From NCBI RefSeq assembly GCF_035294165.1, contig NZ_DATGLN010000170.1, forward strand, positions 1 through 64,000: 64,000 nucleotides of DNA. Direction: 5' to 3'. Source of the stretch: Chthonomonas sp035294165. GTDB lineage: Bacteria; Armatimonadota; Chthonomonadetes; Chthonomonadales; Chthonomonadaceae. A program made the translations under genes and the position numbers. The notes beneath the pieces were generated by a model. It did no database searches and had not been told where the DNA came from. It worked only from the letters and a program-made list of their open reading frames with translations. Below are positions 8,434 through 17,385 of this stretch, in pieces (the first letter of the stretch is position 1; every line of letters begins with the position of its first letter).

Positions 8434-9579
8434 ATGAATCCGGCGCGCTTCTTCTTCTCCGAGAAGCTTCTTGAATACGATATGGGGCCAGGCCATCCCC
8501 TCAAGCCGATTCGGCTGGAAATGACCTACGCTCTTCTGGAGAGTTATGGTCTTTTTGAGGAGGCCTTGGAAAAGGTAGAACCAGAACTTGCAAGCGACGA
8601 AGAGGTCTGTCTCTCTCATAGTGCGGAGTATCTTGATGTGCTGCGGCGTTTGGAGAGGGGCGAGCCGGTGGCTGATGTGTACCGATATGGGCTAAATACG
8701 CCCGATAACCCTCTGTTTCCTCGCATCTATACCGCCTCTATGCGCTATACAGGGGCCTCCATAGGGGCGGCACAGGCCGTGATCGAGGCGAAATCACAAG
8801 AGGGCCAGCCGGTAGCCTTCAACTTGTCGGGAGGGCTGCATCATGCGCACTACAGTCGTGCCTCTGGTTTTTGCGTGTTAAACGACTGTGCGGTAGGAAT
8901 ACGACGCCTTCTTCGCGGGTTTTCACGGGTGGCCTATGTGGATATTGATGTACATCATGGAGATGGGGTTCAGGAATCGTTTTATCGTGATCCGAATGTT
9001 CTGACCATCTCGATCCATGAGAATGGAAGAACGCTCTTTCCCGGCACCGGTTTCCCTGAGGAGATAGGAGAAGGGGCTGGATTGGGCACAAGCGTTAATA
9101 TTCCGTTGGCACCAAACACGCCCGATGAGGTATGGCTTTGGGCATGGCGCGAGGTGGCGATTCCTATCCTAGAAGCTTACCATCCCGACGCCATCTTTCT
9201 GCAGATGGGAACCGATGCCCATGCCTACGACCCGCTCGCCCATGTCTGTTTGAGTGCGCAAGGCTGGTTGCAGGCCGTTAAGGATGTAAAAGCTTTGGGC
9301 AAACCCATTGTCGCCGTAGGGGGAGGCGGCTATAATTTAACCACCGTTCCGCGCATGTGGACGTTGGCGGTGGCCACTCTGATCGGCAAGGAGATAGCGG
9401 ACACAACCCCGCAGAGCTATGCCTATCACGAAAGCATACCGCAGCTTACCGACCCCATCGAGCCGGCAGTCTCCGATGCAGAACGCCAGGCTGCATGGGC
9501 ATTTGCTAAAAGAACCGTTCAACAAGTCAAAAGCCTTCTCTTTCCTTACTATGGACTAGGCAAATCCAGTATCAATTAA
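8434..9579 (+). CDS. acuC: Histone-deacetylase superfamily protein, AcuC type
   Basis: This 381-residue zinc-dependent deacetylase belongs to the AcuC/class I HDAC family. In Bacillus, AcuC deacetylates and thereby activates acetyl-CoA synthetase. The tandem catalytic histidines are in GGLHHAHYS (about residue 133), and the zinc ligands are in YVDIDVHHGDGVQE and the distal Asp of QMGTDAHAYDPLA. The Gly-rich loop VGGGGYNLTTVPRMW, which carries the transition-state tyrosine, is intact, so the enzyme should be active. Length matches AcuC (about 385). It starts 116 bp after E2. Its place behind a pyruvate dehydrogenase set suggests a role in acetyl-CoA metabolism, but no acetyl-CoA synthetase or acetyltransferase lies in the window. 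Confidence 0.9.
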   Translation: MNPARFFFSEKLLEYDMGPGHPLKPIRLEMTYALLESYGLFEEALEKVEPELASDEEVCLSHSAEYLDVLRRLERGEPVADVYRYGLNTPDNPLFPRIYTASMRYTGASIGAAQAVIEAKSQEGQPVAFNLSGGLHHAHYSRASGFCVLNDCAVGIRRLLRGFSRVAYVDIDVHHGDGVQESFYRDPNVLTISIHENGRTLFPGTGFPEEIGEGAGLGTSVNIPLAPNTPDEVWLWAWREVAIPILEAYHPDAIFLQMGTDAHAYDPLAHVCLSAQGWLQAVKDVKALGKPIVAVGGGGYNLTTVPRMWTLAVATLIGKEIADTTPQSYAYHESIPQLTDPIEPAVSDAERQAAWAFAKRTVQQVKSLLFPYYGLGKSSIN

Positions 9580-9610
9580 CAATGCTTGCGAAGGAGCATT
9601 TCAAATCAAC

Positions 9611-10747
9611 ATGATTAAAGCAAAGCGGGTGCTATTCCCTGCACTGGGAATAGCTTTGACGATGGTGTGGCGAGGCGCTATGGCGGCGCCTCAGGCGCAA
9701 CCGAATGCCGGGGCACCCCAACAGGCCAACAGTTCGGCTCCTGGCGGGGGCGCACCTCAAATTGTAGGTAGCGTTTTTGGAGAGAATCTGACCTGGGACG
9801 ACTTTATTTCCCAGTTTCGTAAGGACTTTCCTCAGCAGTTTAAGGATACCGTTGCCCAGGTGATCGGCCCGTCGGTGGCCGATCAGCTCTTTGGCGATAG
9901 CCCTAAAACGTCGGTTACGTTGACACCGGATGAGGTGCTACAACAGTTAAAACAAAATCCACCGCCTAGTCTCTATAATGCGGTAAATGCCATTTTGCAA
10001 CTCATGATGGTGGAGCATGAGGCTGCTGCCGAGGGGGTAACCGTTACCCCTGCCGAGGTCGATCAGGCGCTGGATCAGCAGCTCAAACAGCTGCGAACGC
10101 AGGGGGTTATTCCTGCCAGTCTTACGGACGATCAGTTTCTTGCCCAGCGCCACATCAGCCGCGATCAACTGCGCGTGTCGGAGCGTTTTCGCCTGTTGCT
10201 CGAGGGGTTGATGAAAAAAGACCTTGAGAAGAAGCTTGGGCACCCCATAGGGCCGGGCGATTTTGTGGATGCGCGTCATATCCTCATCAAAGCGCCCGAC
10301 ATTCAACCGAACTCCTCGGCCGCCGATAAAAAGGCCGATGCCGATGCAAAAGCGAAAGCCGAACAGATTCGCGCGCAGATCCTGGCTAAAAAGATCAGCT
10401 TTGAAGATGCTGCTAAGAAATATAGCGATGACACCGGCTCTAAAAACCGCGGTGGCGATTTAGGCGTCTTCATGCGGGGACAGATGGTGGCTCCCTTCGA
10501 TGCGGCTGTTTTTAGCCTAAAACCGGGGCAGATCAGCCAGCCGGTACATACGCAATACGGCTATCATCTCATCGAAGTGATAAAGACCGGGGATCAGATT
10601 CCGGCCGATCAGCGCCAGCAGGTGCTTGACCAGGTTCTCAATCAACAGGCGAACGAGTATATCACGCAGCTATCTCAAAAGGCCGGTCTGAAAAACAACC
10701 TACAACCTCCGGCCCCTATGGGCTTGCCACCTCAGGCCGGGCGTTAA
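9611..10747 (+). CDS. Secreted parvulin-type peptidyl-prolyl cis-trans isomerase (PrsA/SurA-like)
   Basis: This 378-residue foldase begins with a Sec signal peptide (about residues 1-25, ending in AMAAPQA), followed by a Gln/Pro/Ala-rich stretch. A SurA-like helical chaperone region (about 50-215) is followed by a PpiC/rotamase domain (about 218-330). Rotamase hallmarks are DARHILIKA, FEDAAKKYSDDTGSKNRGGD, LGVFMRGQMVAPFDAAVFSL and GYHLIEVIK. The C-terminus is Pro/Gln-rich. The family assists folding of exported proteins outside the cytoplasm. There is no lipobox cysteine, so it is probably periplasmic and soluble rather than a PrsA lipoprotein. It sits immediately before the large SLBB protein (28 bp gap), which may be its client. 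Confidence 0.92.
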   Translation: MIKAKRVLFPALGIALTMVWRGAMAAPQAQPNAGAPQQANSSAPGGGAPQIVGSVFGENLTWDDFISQFRKDFPQQFKDTVAQVIGPSVADQLFGDSPKTSVTLTPDEVLQQLKQNPPPSLYNAVNAILQLMMVEHEAAAEGVTVTPAEVDQALDQQLKQLRTQGVIPASLTDDQFLAQRHISRDQLRVSERFRLLLEGLMKKDLEKKLGHPIGPGDFVDARHILIKAPDIQPNSSAADKKADADAKAKAEQIRAQILAKKISFEDAAKKYSDDTGSKNRGGDLGVFMRGQMVAPFDAAVFSLKPGQISQPVHTQYGYHLIEVIKTGDQIPADQRQQVLDQVLNQQANEYITQLSQKAGLKNNLQPPAPMGLPPQAGR

Positions 10748-10775
10748 GATGCTTTGCTAGAGAGGGACGCAGAAG

Positions 10776-13700
10776 ATGCTAGGTCGTACTTCAGGGTCGC
10801 TAATCTCTGTATGGGGGCGTGTTGCTTTGTTAAGTGGGCTTGGTTTAGGGCTTTGGGGGCTATCTCTAAGCCCTAACCGGCCTGCCAATGCGCAAGGGAA
10901 CGGCGATCAGAATCCCCCTTCGACTTCAGGCACTACGGTCACTCCAACGCCCCAAAAGCAGGAGGAGGATTTAAAGGCTCTTCAAAAACAGCAGCAAACA
11001 CCTGTTGCACCGCCCGCCAATCCGCTGGTGCAGCCCACAGATAGCAGCGGCAAAAGCCTCAACGGTACGCCAAACAAGGCGGTGGAGCAGACCTTAGAGC
11101 AGAGCCTAAAGGATTTCGGAGATTTTAGTCCGAATCCGCCGGATGCCCGTACCTTCAAGCGCCCTGAAGACCTCCCTCTCTTCGGTTACGACTTTTTCGA
11201 GCCGGCACGAGAATACATTCTCGCCAGACGCGCCTTTTTGATGCAGTACTATCCCTATCTCAAAATGACTGTTGGAGGCGCTGCAACATCTTCTTCTACT
11301 TCTTCTACGCCTCCGATCTCCCCAACGCAGCCCACAAGCAATCCGAATGCAGCCGGCATCGCGACAGGCAACCCAATGCCTCAACCTCCCGTCAATGCGC
11401 CTCAGCCAACTCAACCCATTGTACCTCCTTTGCCTGGAGCAACCTCCACCCAGCAACCTCCTTTAGGGCCTCTTGGCGCTGCGGCGTTAACGGCGGGAGT
11501 AATGGGGCAAACCACCGTACCCTCCCAGAACTCCGAGAATCCAACGCCCTCTTTAGGAACGGAGAACCAATATCCGTATGCCGCTCCCTATAACTATCCG
11601 TATGCTCCCTACTCTCATATGCCTCCCCTAATGGGCTATCCCTATGGCAACCCTCTTTACCCACCATTTGGTGGCCCTTATGCGGTGCCTAATGGCGTCT
11701 ATGGCAGTCCCGTAACGCAACAGCCCGGCGAAAACGCGATCAATGCCTACAATGGAGTGGCCGACCCACTCGAGCAGATGGTGTTCAACATCATTTCGTC
11801 TCCTCCCTTGAACTATCAACTCTTTGGTGGAGATGTGGTGGTCGTTCGATACTCTAATCCGGCTATGGAGCCGCGCGTTCTTACCTTGCAGGTAAGCCCG
11901 CAAGGGGAGTTGGATTTAGGTAAAGATGGCCGAGTGAACGTGGCAGGGATGACGTTGGCCCAGGCAGAGCAGGCCCTACGTGCGCATCTGAGCCGTTATT
12001 ATCGTAATGTGGATGTCTCAATCAGCCTCTCACGATTGCGCACTATCTCGGTAACCGTGATGGGGCATGTGTTTGCGCCAGGCACCTACATTGTGCCGGC
12101 GGTGGCAACCGCTTTTAATGTGCTGTACGCTGCCGGCGGCCCCACAAAGGACGGCTCGTTTCGCGATATCGAGGTGCGGCGCGGCAATAAGGTGTTGCCT
12201 CTTGACCTCTATCAACTCATGGCCGATCTACCCGCTAAGGGAGGAACCTCTCGCTTCGATATTCCGCTTCAACCAGGCGATGTCATCTTCGTGCCCGGTA
12301 CCGATGAACGGGTCTATGCTATGGGGGAGGTGCGCTCACCTGCCTGTTATGAGTTGAAGCAAGGGGAGACGTTGGCCGATCTCCTACACCTTGCCGGGGG
12401 GGTTCGCGCTGCCGGAGTTAGCCATGCGGTGCAGGTAATCACGGTGCAGCCCGGAAAGGCGAGGGTAATTCACACAGTAGACCTCGCAGATAGCTCTGCC
12501 GTTGCGCATTTTCGCCTTTACGATGGCGATATTGTGAACGTACTGCAGTTACGGCCTACTATCCAGAACGTGGTACGGATTGATGGGGCTGTGGCTCAGC
12601 CAAGTGCCTACGCCCTAACCCCCGGAATGCGCATAGCCGATCTGGTGCAGATGGCCGGTGGCCCTCTCAGTGAGGCCTATCTCCAACGCGCCGCTCTCTA
12701 TCGTTGGAACCCAAGCGGCGTTCCGACCTACATTCCCATTCATTTGGCCGCCGCTCTGGAGGGCGATCCGGCAGCCAATATTCCCTTACAGCGGTGGGAT
12801 AAACTGGAAATTTATACCGTCCAACAAGCGGCCTTTATGGGGGAGCGTAAGGTAACCGTTCGCGGAGATGTACAGCGCCCAGGCGTGTATCAGTACAGCG
12901 AAGGAATGCATCTCAGCGATCTGCTGCTGAAGGCCGGTGGGCCGCTTCCCGATGCTGCCTTGGTGGTGGATGAGCGCCAAAATGGAGATGGAAGTAAGCG
13001 CTACTACTACGCCACCATAGATGAGCTGCAGGCGGGAGATGGTCAGAAGAACATTGCGGTGCACGATAACGATGTCGTCGCCGTCTACACCGAGGCGCAG
13101 GCGCAATATATGCCGGCACATAAGGTGGTGATCTTGGGACTGGTGAACGCTCCCGGTCAGTACGATAGAGGCGAGGATATGCATCTCAGCGATCTACTAC
13201 GCCTCGCCGGCGGGTTGCTGCCAAACGCCAGCAATCAGATTGTGATAGCCCATGCACGCCAATTCGTAAGCGGCAACGAAAGTCCTACGCAAACCGTGAT
13301 GGTCACACGAGGCCCTCACGGCGAGTGCGTGCCCGATCAAGACCCCCTGTTGCGCGATGGGGATGTGGTAACCGTGCCTGGAGTGGGGCACTATCAGGAA
13401 AAGCCGATGGTGGCCTATATTCAAGGGCAGGTAGAACATCCGGGCCCCTACATTATCACCAAGACGACCCGTATCAGCGATCTCGTTCGCATGGCCGGTG
13501 GGCTAACCAAAGAGGCGTTTCCTGAAGGTGCCCAGTTCAACAGAAACCCGGATGAAATGGCCTCGCCGGAGCAGAAACAACTTGCTCGCGTCATTAGCGA
13601 CCTTGCTGACCTCTATAACCAAAGTGACTATAAACGACAGCTAGCGCTTTCCGATTTGGAGCGCATTAAGGCTGCCGGCAATGCGGCCACAAGCAGCGTG

Positions 13701-14249
13701 CCACTCACCACCAATGGGCAGGCAGCCGGCAGCTCTGCGGCAGCCACGTTGGCTTTGGAGCTTTCCAAGCGCGATCTGGTTTCGCCACCGCGCGTGCTTG
13801 GCCCAACCGACCTGCAGCCCAACGGCAACATCGCTATTAACCTGCCGGAAGCGCTGAAACATCCGGGTGGGCCGGATGATCTGCTTTTGGCAGATGGCGA
13901 TCAACTCACCATTCCAACCGTGCCAACAACGGTACAGGTGATCGGCGCTGTTGTTCAACCGCGAGGGGTGATCTATCGTAAAGGTGAGGGAATTTCTTAC
14001 TACGTCAATCAAGCAGGCGGTTATGCTCCGGATGCGGCTTTAGACCATATCGTGGTGATTCATGCAGGGGGTGGCCTCACTCCAGGCTATAAGGTGCGCT
14101 CTTTGGAGCCGGGAGATCTGATCTTTGTTCCTACGAAGGTCCTTGCCGCCAAGCTTTCAGGGGGAGGAAACAACATTGAGGACTTCTTCCGCGCCCTTAC
14201 CACCAGCGCCATCATTTTCCGCATCGCTACGGGGCTGGTGGGCTTGTAA
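10776..14249 (+). CDS. Large secreted polysaccharide-export-like protein with about seven SLBB modules
   Basis: This 1157-residue protein starts with a signal peptide (about 1-40, ending ANAQG). A long low-complexity Pro/Gln/Ser/Thr/Tyr region runs to about residue 330. A Wza/GumB-type export domain (about 340-425; GDVVVVRYSNP, VNVAGMTLAQAEQALRAHL) comes next, then repeated beta-grasp SLBB units starting near residues 427, 512, 599, 692, 783, 878 and 1052. Each has the pattern V-x-G-x-V-x-x-P-G-x-Y and xDLLxxAGG (for example LSDLLLKAGGPLPDAA). Typical Wza-like exporters have one or two such units. A helical insert (about 920-1040) separates the sixth and seventh copies. No glycosyltransferase, Wzc-like kinase or flippase gene is adjacent, so the exported substrate is unknown. 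It may form or line an envelope channel. Confidence 0.85.
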   Translation: MLGRTSGSLISVWGRVALLSGLGLGLWGLSLSPNRPANAQGNGDQNPPSTSGTTVTPTPQKQEEDLKALQKQQQTPVAPPANPLVQPTDSSGKSLNGTPNKAVEQTLEQSLKDFGDFSPNPPDARTFKRPEDLPLFGYDFFEPAREYILARRAFLMQYYPYLKMTVGGAATSSSTSSTPPISPTQPTSNPNAAGIATGNPMPQPPVNAPQPTQPIVPPLPGATSTQQPPLGPLGAAALTAGVMGQTTVPSQNSENPTPSLGTENQYPYAAPYNYPYAPYSHMPPLMGYPYGNPLYPPFGGPYAVPNGVYGSPVTQQPGENAINAYNGVADPLEQMVFNIISSPPLNYQLFGGDVVVVRYSNPAMEPRVLTLQVSPQGELDLGKDGRVNVAGMTLAQAEQALRAHLSRYYRNVDVSISLSRLRTISVTVMGHVFAPGTYIVPAVATAFNVLYAAGGPTKDGSFRDIEVRRGNKVLPLDLYQLMADLPAKGGTSRFDIPLQPGDVIFVPGTDERVYAMGEVRSPACYELKQGETLADLLHLAGGVRAAGVSHAVQVITVQPGKARVIHTVDLADSSAVAHFRLYDGDIVNVLQLRPTIQNVVRIDGAVAQPSAYALTPGMRIADLVQMAGGPLSEAYLQRAALYRWNPSGVPTYIPIHLAAALEGDPAANIPLQRWDKLEIYTVQQAAFMGERKVTVRGDVQRPGVYQYSEGMHLSDLLLKAGGPLPDAALVVDERQNGDGSKRYYYATIDELQAGDGQKNIAVHDNDVVAVYTEAQAQYMPAHKVVILGLVNAPGQYDRGEDMHLSDLLRLAGGLLPNASNQIVIAHARQFVSGNESPTQTVMVTRGPHGECVPDQDPLLRDGDVVTVPGVGHYQEKPMVAYIQGQVEHPGPYIITKTTRISDLVRMAGGLTKEAFPEGAQFNRNPDEMASPEQKQLARVISDLADLYNQSDYKRQLALSDLERIKAAGNAATSSVPLTTNGQAAGSSAAATLALELSKRDLVSPPRVLGPTDLQPNGNIAINLPEALKHPGGPDDLLLADGDQLTIPTVPTTVQVIGAVVQPRGVIYRKGEGISYYVNQAGGYAPDAALDHIVVIHAGGGLTPGYKVRSLEPGDLIFVPTKVLAAKLSGGGNNIEDFFRALTTSAIIFRIATGLVGL

Positions 14250-14323
14250 GGTGTCTCGCCGTTCCGTCTGCTAAAAACGTATGGCTAGGCTCCAGTTTGG
14301 AGGCGAAGATACCGAAGAATCTC

Positions 14324-14353
14324 TTGACAAGAGGCGGGCTGTCGTGCCAAAAT
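14324..14353 (+). promoter_or_regulatory. Probable promoter of tRNA-Asn
   Basis: A perfect TTGACA at 14324-14329 and CAAAAT at 14348-14353 are 18 bp apart, about 30 bp before the tRNA 5' end, as expected for a stable-RNA promoter. Confidence 0.6.
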
Positions 14354-14382
14354 AGTAGAGGCTTTTCGGAAAGGCTTCCTAT

Positions 14383-14455
<73 letters not shown>

Positions 14456-14470
14456 TTAAAAAGGTGACAG

Positions 14471-14501
14471 GGTAGAACTTCGGTCGAAGTTCTACCTTTT
14501 T
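14471..14501 (+). terminator. Rho-independent terminator of tRNA-Asn
   Basis: A perfect 11-bp stem (14471-14481 with 14486-14496) with a 4-nt loop is followed by a T tract starting at 14497 and a second T run at about 14503-14507. It lies 15 bp after the tRNA. Confidence 0.9.
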
Positions 14502-14759
14502 GCTTTTTAGAGCAGAGGCAGAGGCTGGGGGATGATAGGTAGAGGGTGAACAAACTTACTGTCATGAAACCGGCCGGGCATAAAGCCAAACGGGATTTGA
14601 GATGGGCACAGGGCGATATGGACTATTTTGTTGTCACTTTTTATCTTTTTGGATGTCAAAGCAGTTGGAACTACTACTCTCTCTACGTTAACTTAAGGCT
14701 TTATTGTTCGTTCTTTCATTAAAGCATTAAAGACAGAAAAGTGTGGAAAGGAGTTCTGT

Positions 14760-17369
14760 ATGCTGTCTCCTCAAGGAAGACGAAGCTTATGGCTTTTGCT
14801 TATTTCTGGCCTTATCCTCTACGGAGACATGAAGACTATCCCCTACAGTCTATCCTCTACAGTTGCGCAAAATCCCTCTCTGATCCCACCGGTATTGCCG
14901 CCTGTGCTCTTTGCTGATAGGGGTGACCAAAAGGCTTACCTTTGTTGGAACCCATGTCCAGAGGCTGCCTTCGGCAAAGTAAGAGGATACCGAGTTTTCC
15001 AAAAAAGAGGCAAGGACTGGGTAGCTATTGCCACTGTTGGTCCTAATCGGACTGAATGGACAGCAACCGGTTTAGATAACGGAAAAACCTATACTTTTGC
15101 CGTGGCGGCCCTGCTGCACGATGGAGCCGAAACGGAGCGTTCCTGCTCTGTAGATGTAAAGCCAACCACCCTTAAACCTCCTACACTACAAACCGAGCCG
15201 GTCTCGTTATCGTTCGGCCCTTACCGTGAGTCGATTTCACATGGAGTTGTTGTTCACTGGGCTGATGGGCAGAGCATTGTTTTCGACGAAGATATTGCCC
15301 GTTGGCGCGATTGGCAGGTTGCCGATGGGCAGCACCTGCTCTATCCTATCCCTTACGGTAACGGCATTGATATGGTAAAGATGGACGCCCAGGGCTTTCC
15401 CACTATGCCACAAAAAACCAAGGACCATCCATGGCTCGGTGATGCTTATACAGTAGACTACACCTCGCCCACGCGCGAGCTAGGAGACCGCACGTTTCGG
15501 GGGTTGGTCAGCTACCATATAGACGGGGAAAGGGTGACCTTTGAGAGTTGGTTGCCCATAGAGGATACAGGTTGGACACGCTGGACAGCTATTCGGGTCT
15601 GGCAAACCTTTTGGCCTGTGCAGAAGAAAATAGGGGGAACCCTTTATGTTGGACTGGCTCGCAAAATAGAGGTGTTCGTGCCCTCTTATTTTAAGTGGGG
15701 GTATCAGATATGTCTGAACGATGGCTTTGGTCCAGAGGGGGTTCGCAAAAACGTGAGCCTTTACTATGCCCATTTTCATTCGGCGGGAATTGTAGACTTT
15801 TCACCCTCTTGGGATATTACCCAACCGATGCTAGCCGGAACACCTCGGCGTGGTGGCGGCTATCATGCGGATCTAGGCTGTCTGCAGGCCGTGCCTATGG
15901 GCTTTCTCGACTGGGGTAATGGGAATCTGATTTTTGCAGTGCGGCAGCTCTATCACTGCGCCCACATCCAATTTGCAAGTTACCCAGAAGAAGGCCATGA
16001 TGGAGTTTGGCCCAACCTTGCCTTCGATTGCGGCGAGGCGGGGCGTCGGTTTGTGGTAGATACGGTCTACTATCTTTATAGCAGTCCGAAAATAAGCCGG
16101 GATTTTCCACCGGTACCGCAACGTTATACGGATGCACAACTCCATTTTCTATGGCGTAATGCTGAGACTTTTGGCTTTAAGCCTGCCTTCCTAACCGCTT
16201 CCGTCTACACAGGAACACTCGATGGTCAACGATTAGCCAAGGTTGGACTACTTCCTTTCGCTCGGGAGTTGGCCAAAGCGTGGCACCGTAACTCGATAGA
16301 CGCTTTCGCATTTTGGCACGATTTTTGGCTTAGCCAACCCTACTCAGTCTCTTCCAAGTACTTGCGCGATCCCAACTATGGAGCGAATAGGGAAATAGCC
16401 ACCCTGTGTAAACAGCTCAAAGAAGATGGCATTCAACCTGTGTTTTGGATGAGAGGGGAACTGCTGACTATGAGCTTGCCTTTAGCGCTTTCGGATCGCT
16501 TCTGGGGAGGAGATCCGCGTGCAGAGGAGTATCAACAGTTTCCCTGTGGAGCACCCTATTTGGAGCAGTTAGGTGCTAAACGAGTTCGTGAGCACGCCAT
16601 GGAATGGATACGGCGTAACAAGGATGGGGAATGGCCTAAAGATACCCCCTACGGATGGGTACCTATGAGCATGGCAAGTGGTTGGTTCGATGACCAGCTC
16701 TATCCTACGCTTCGCATGGGCCGTCTGTTAGGGTTTGAGGGGATTTTGGTAGATGGTGGATTCGGTGGGTTAGAAGGAGTTGACTATACGCCTCTTATTG
16801 AGGGTAAAACGAAAGAAGCTCTTCCCTGCCAACCCTATTGGTGGCGTTTCTATCGTACAGCCGCTTGGCTGGGTTATCGTCTTTGGGGAGAGTGTACAAC
16901 GTCCTGGCTGGGAGGATTTGTGGCCGGAGCTGGCATTCAGCACGACATGCCCGATCTATGGTGGCTTTCCGTAGGCAATAGCTACGATCGCCCCAGTTTT
17001 GTAGACGAACCAGCTTTTGAACATCGTGCCTTTGAACTAGCGGAAATGAGCCCTGGTGGTACGCTGGACAGGATAGGAGAGGATTTTCTAGTGGCGCTTA
17101 GTGAGCATCGGCTCCCTAATTGGAAAGACCTACCCACCCCGTTCCGTCGGGAATTAGCTACCGCTATGGGGTTCCTCAGAAAGTATGGCCCTCCAAAACG
17201 AATCGTCTTTGTGAACCTCCGCCCTGGTGAAATCAAAAAGTGTACGACACCATCAAATTGGTTTACCGGTTCGCACAATACATCCTTTACCTATCGAGGT
17301 TGGCAATGGGACGGTGTAGAGTGGGTTACTCAAGATGGTCGCCATATTGCCTATCCTAGTACGCCCTAA
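14760..17369 (+). CDS. Secreted protein with fibronectin type III domain and glycoside-hydrolase-like region
   Basis: This 869-residue protein has a hydrophobic N-terminal export signal (RRSLWLLLISGLILYG) and a strong AAAGGAG ribosome binding site. A fibronectin type III-like domain follows at about residues 45-135 (YLCWNPCPEA, VRGYRVFQKRG, ATGLDNGKTYTFAVAAL). The remainder resembles a beta-sandwich followed by a TIM-barrel of GH36/melibiase-like character. Relevant segments are AFAFWHDFWLSQ, IQPVFWMRGELL, WIRRNKDGEW and FEGILVDGGFGGLEGVDY, the last placing an Asp at the end of a predicted barrel strand. The catalytic residues cannot be assigned with certainty. It is followed after 16 bp by a second glycosidase-like gene, so the two probably act together on a plant or microbial polysaccharide outside the cytoplasm. 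Confidence 0.7.
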   Translation: MLSPQGRRSLWLLLISGLILYGDMKTIPYSLSSTVAQNPSLIPPVLPPVLFADRGDQKAYLCWNPCPEAAFGKVRGYRVFQKRGKDWVAIATVGPNRTEWTATGLDNGKTYTFAVAALLHDGAETERSCSVDVKPTTLKPPTLQTEPVSLSFGPYRESISHGVVVHWADGQSIVFDEDIARWRDWQVADGQHLLYPIPYGNGIDMVKMDAQGFPTMPQKTKDHPWLGDAYTVDYTSPTRELGDRTFRGLVSYHIDGERVTFESWLPIEDTGWTRWTAIRVWQTFWPVQKKIGGTLYVGLARKIEVFVPSYFKWGYQICLNDGFGPEGVRKNVSLYYAHFHSAGIVDFSPSWDITQPMLAGTPRRGGGYHADLGCLQAVPMGFLDWGNGNLIFAVRQLYHCAHIQFASYPEEGHDGVWPNLAFDCGEAGRRFVVDTVYYLYSSPKISRDFPPVPQRYTDAQLHFLWRNAETFGFKPAFLTASVYTGTLDGQRLAKVGLLPFARELAKAWHRNSIDAFAFWHDFWLSQPYSVSSKYLRDPNYGANREIATLCKQLKEDGIQPVFWMRGELLTMSLPLALSDRFWGGDPRAEEYQQFPCGAPYLEQLGAKRVREHAMEWIRRNKDGEWPKDTPYGWVPMSMASGWFDDQLYPTLRMGRLLGFEGILVDGGFGGLEGVDYTPLIEGKTKEALPCQPYWWRFYRTAAWLGYRLWGECTTSWLGGFVAGAGIQHDMPDLWWLSVGNSYDRPSFVDEPAFEHRAFELAEMSPGGTLDRIGEDFLVALSEHRLPNWKDLPTPFRRELATAMGFLRKYGPPKRIVFVNLRPGEIKKCTTPSNWFTGSHNTSFTYRGWQWDGVEWVTQDGRHIAYPSTP

Positions 17370-17385
17370 GGAAAGGAGGATAGAG

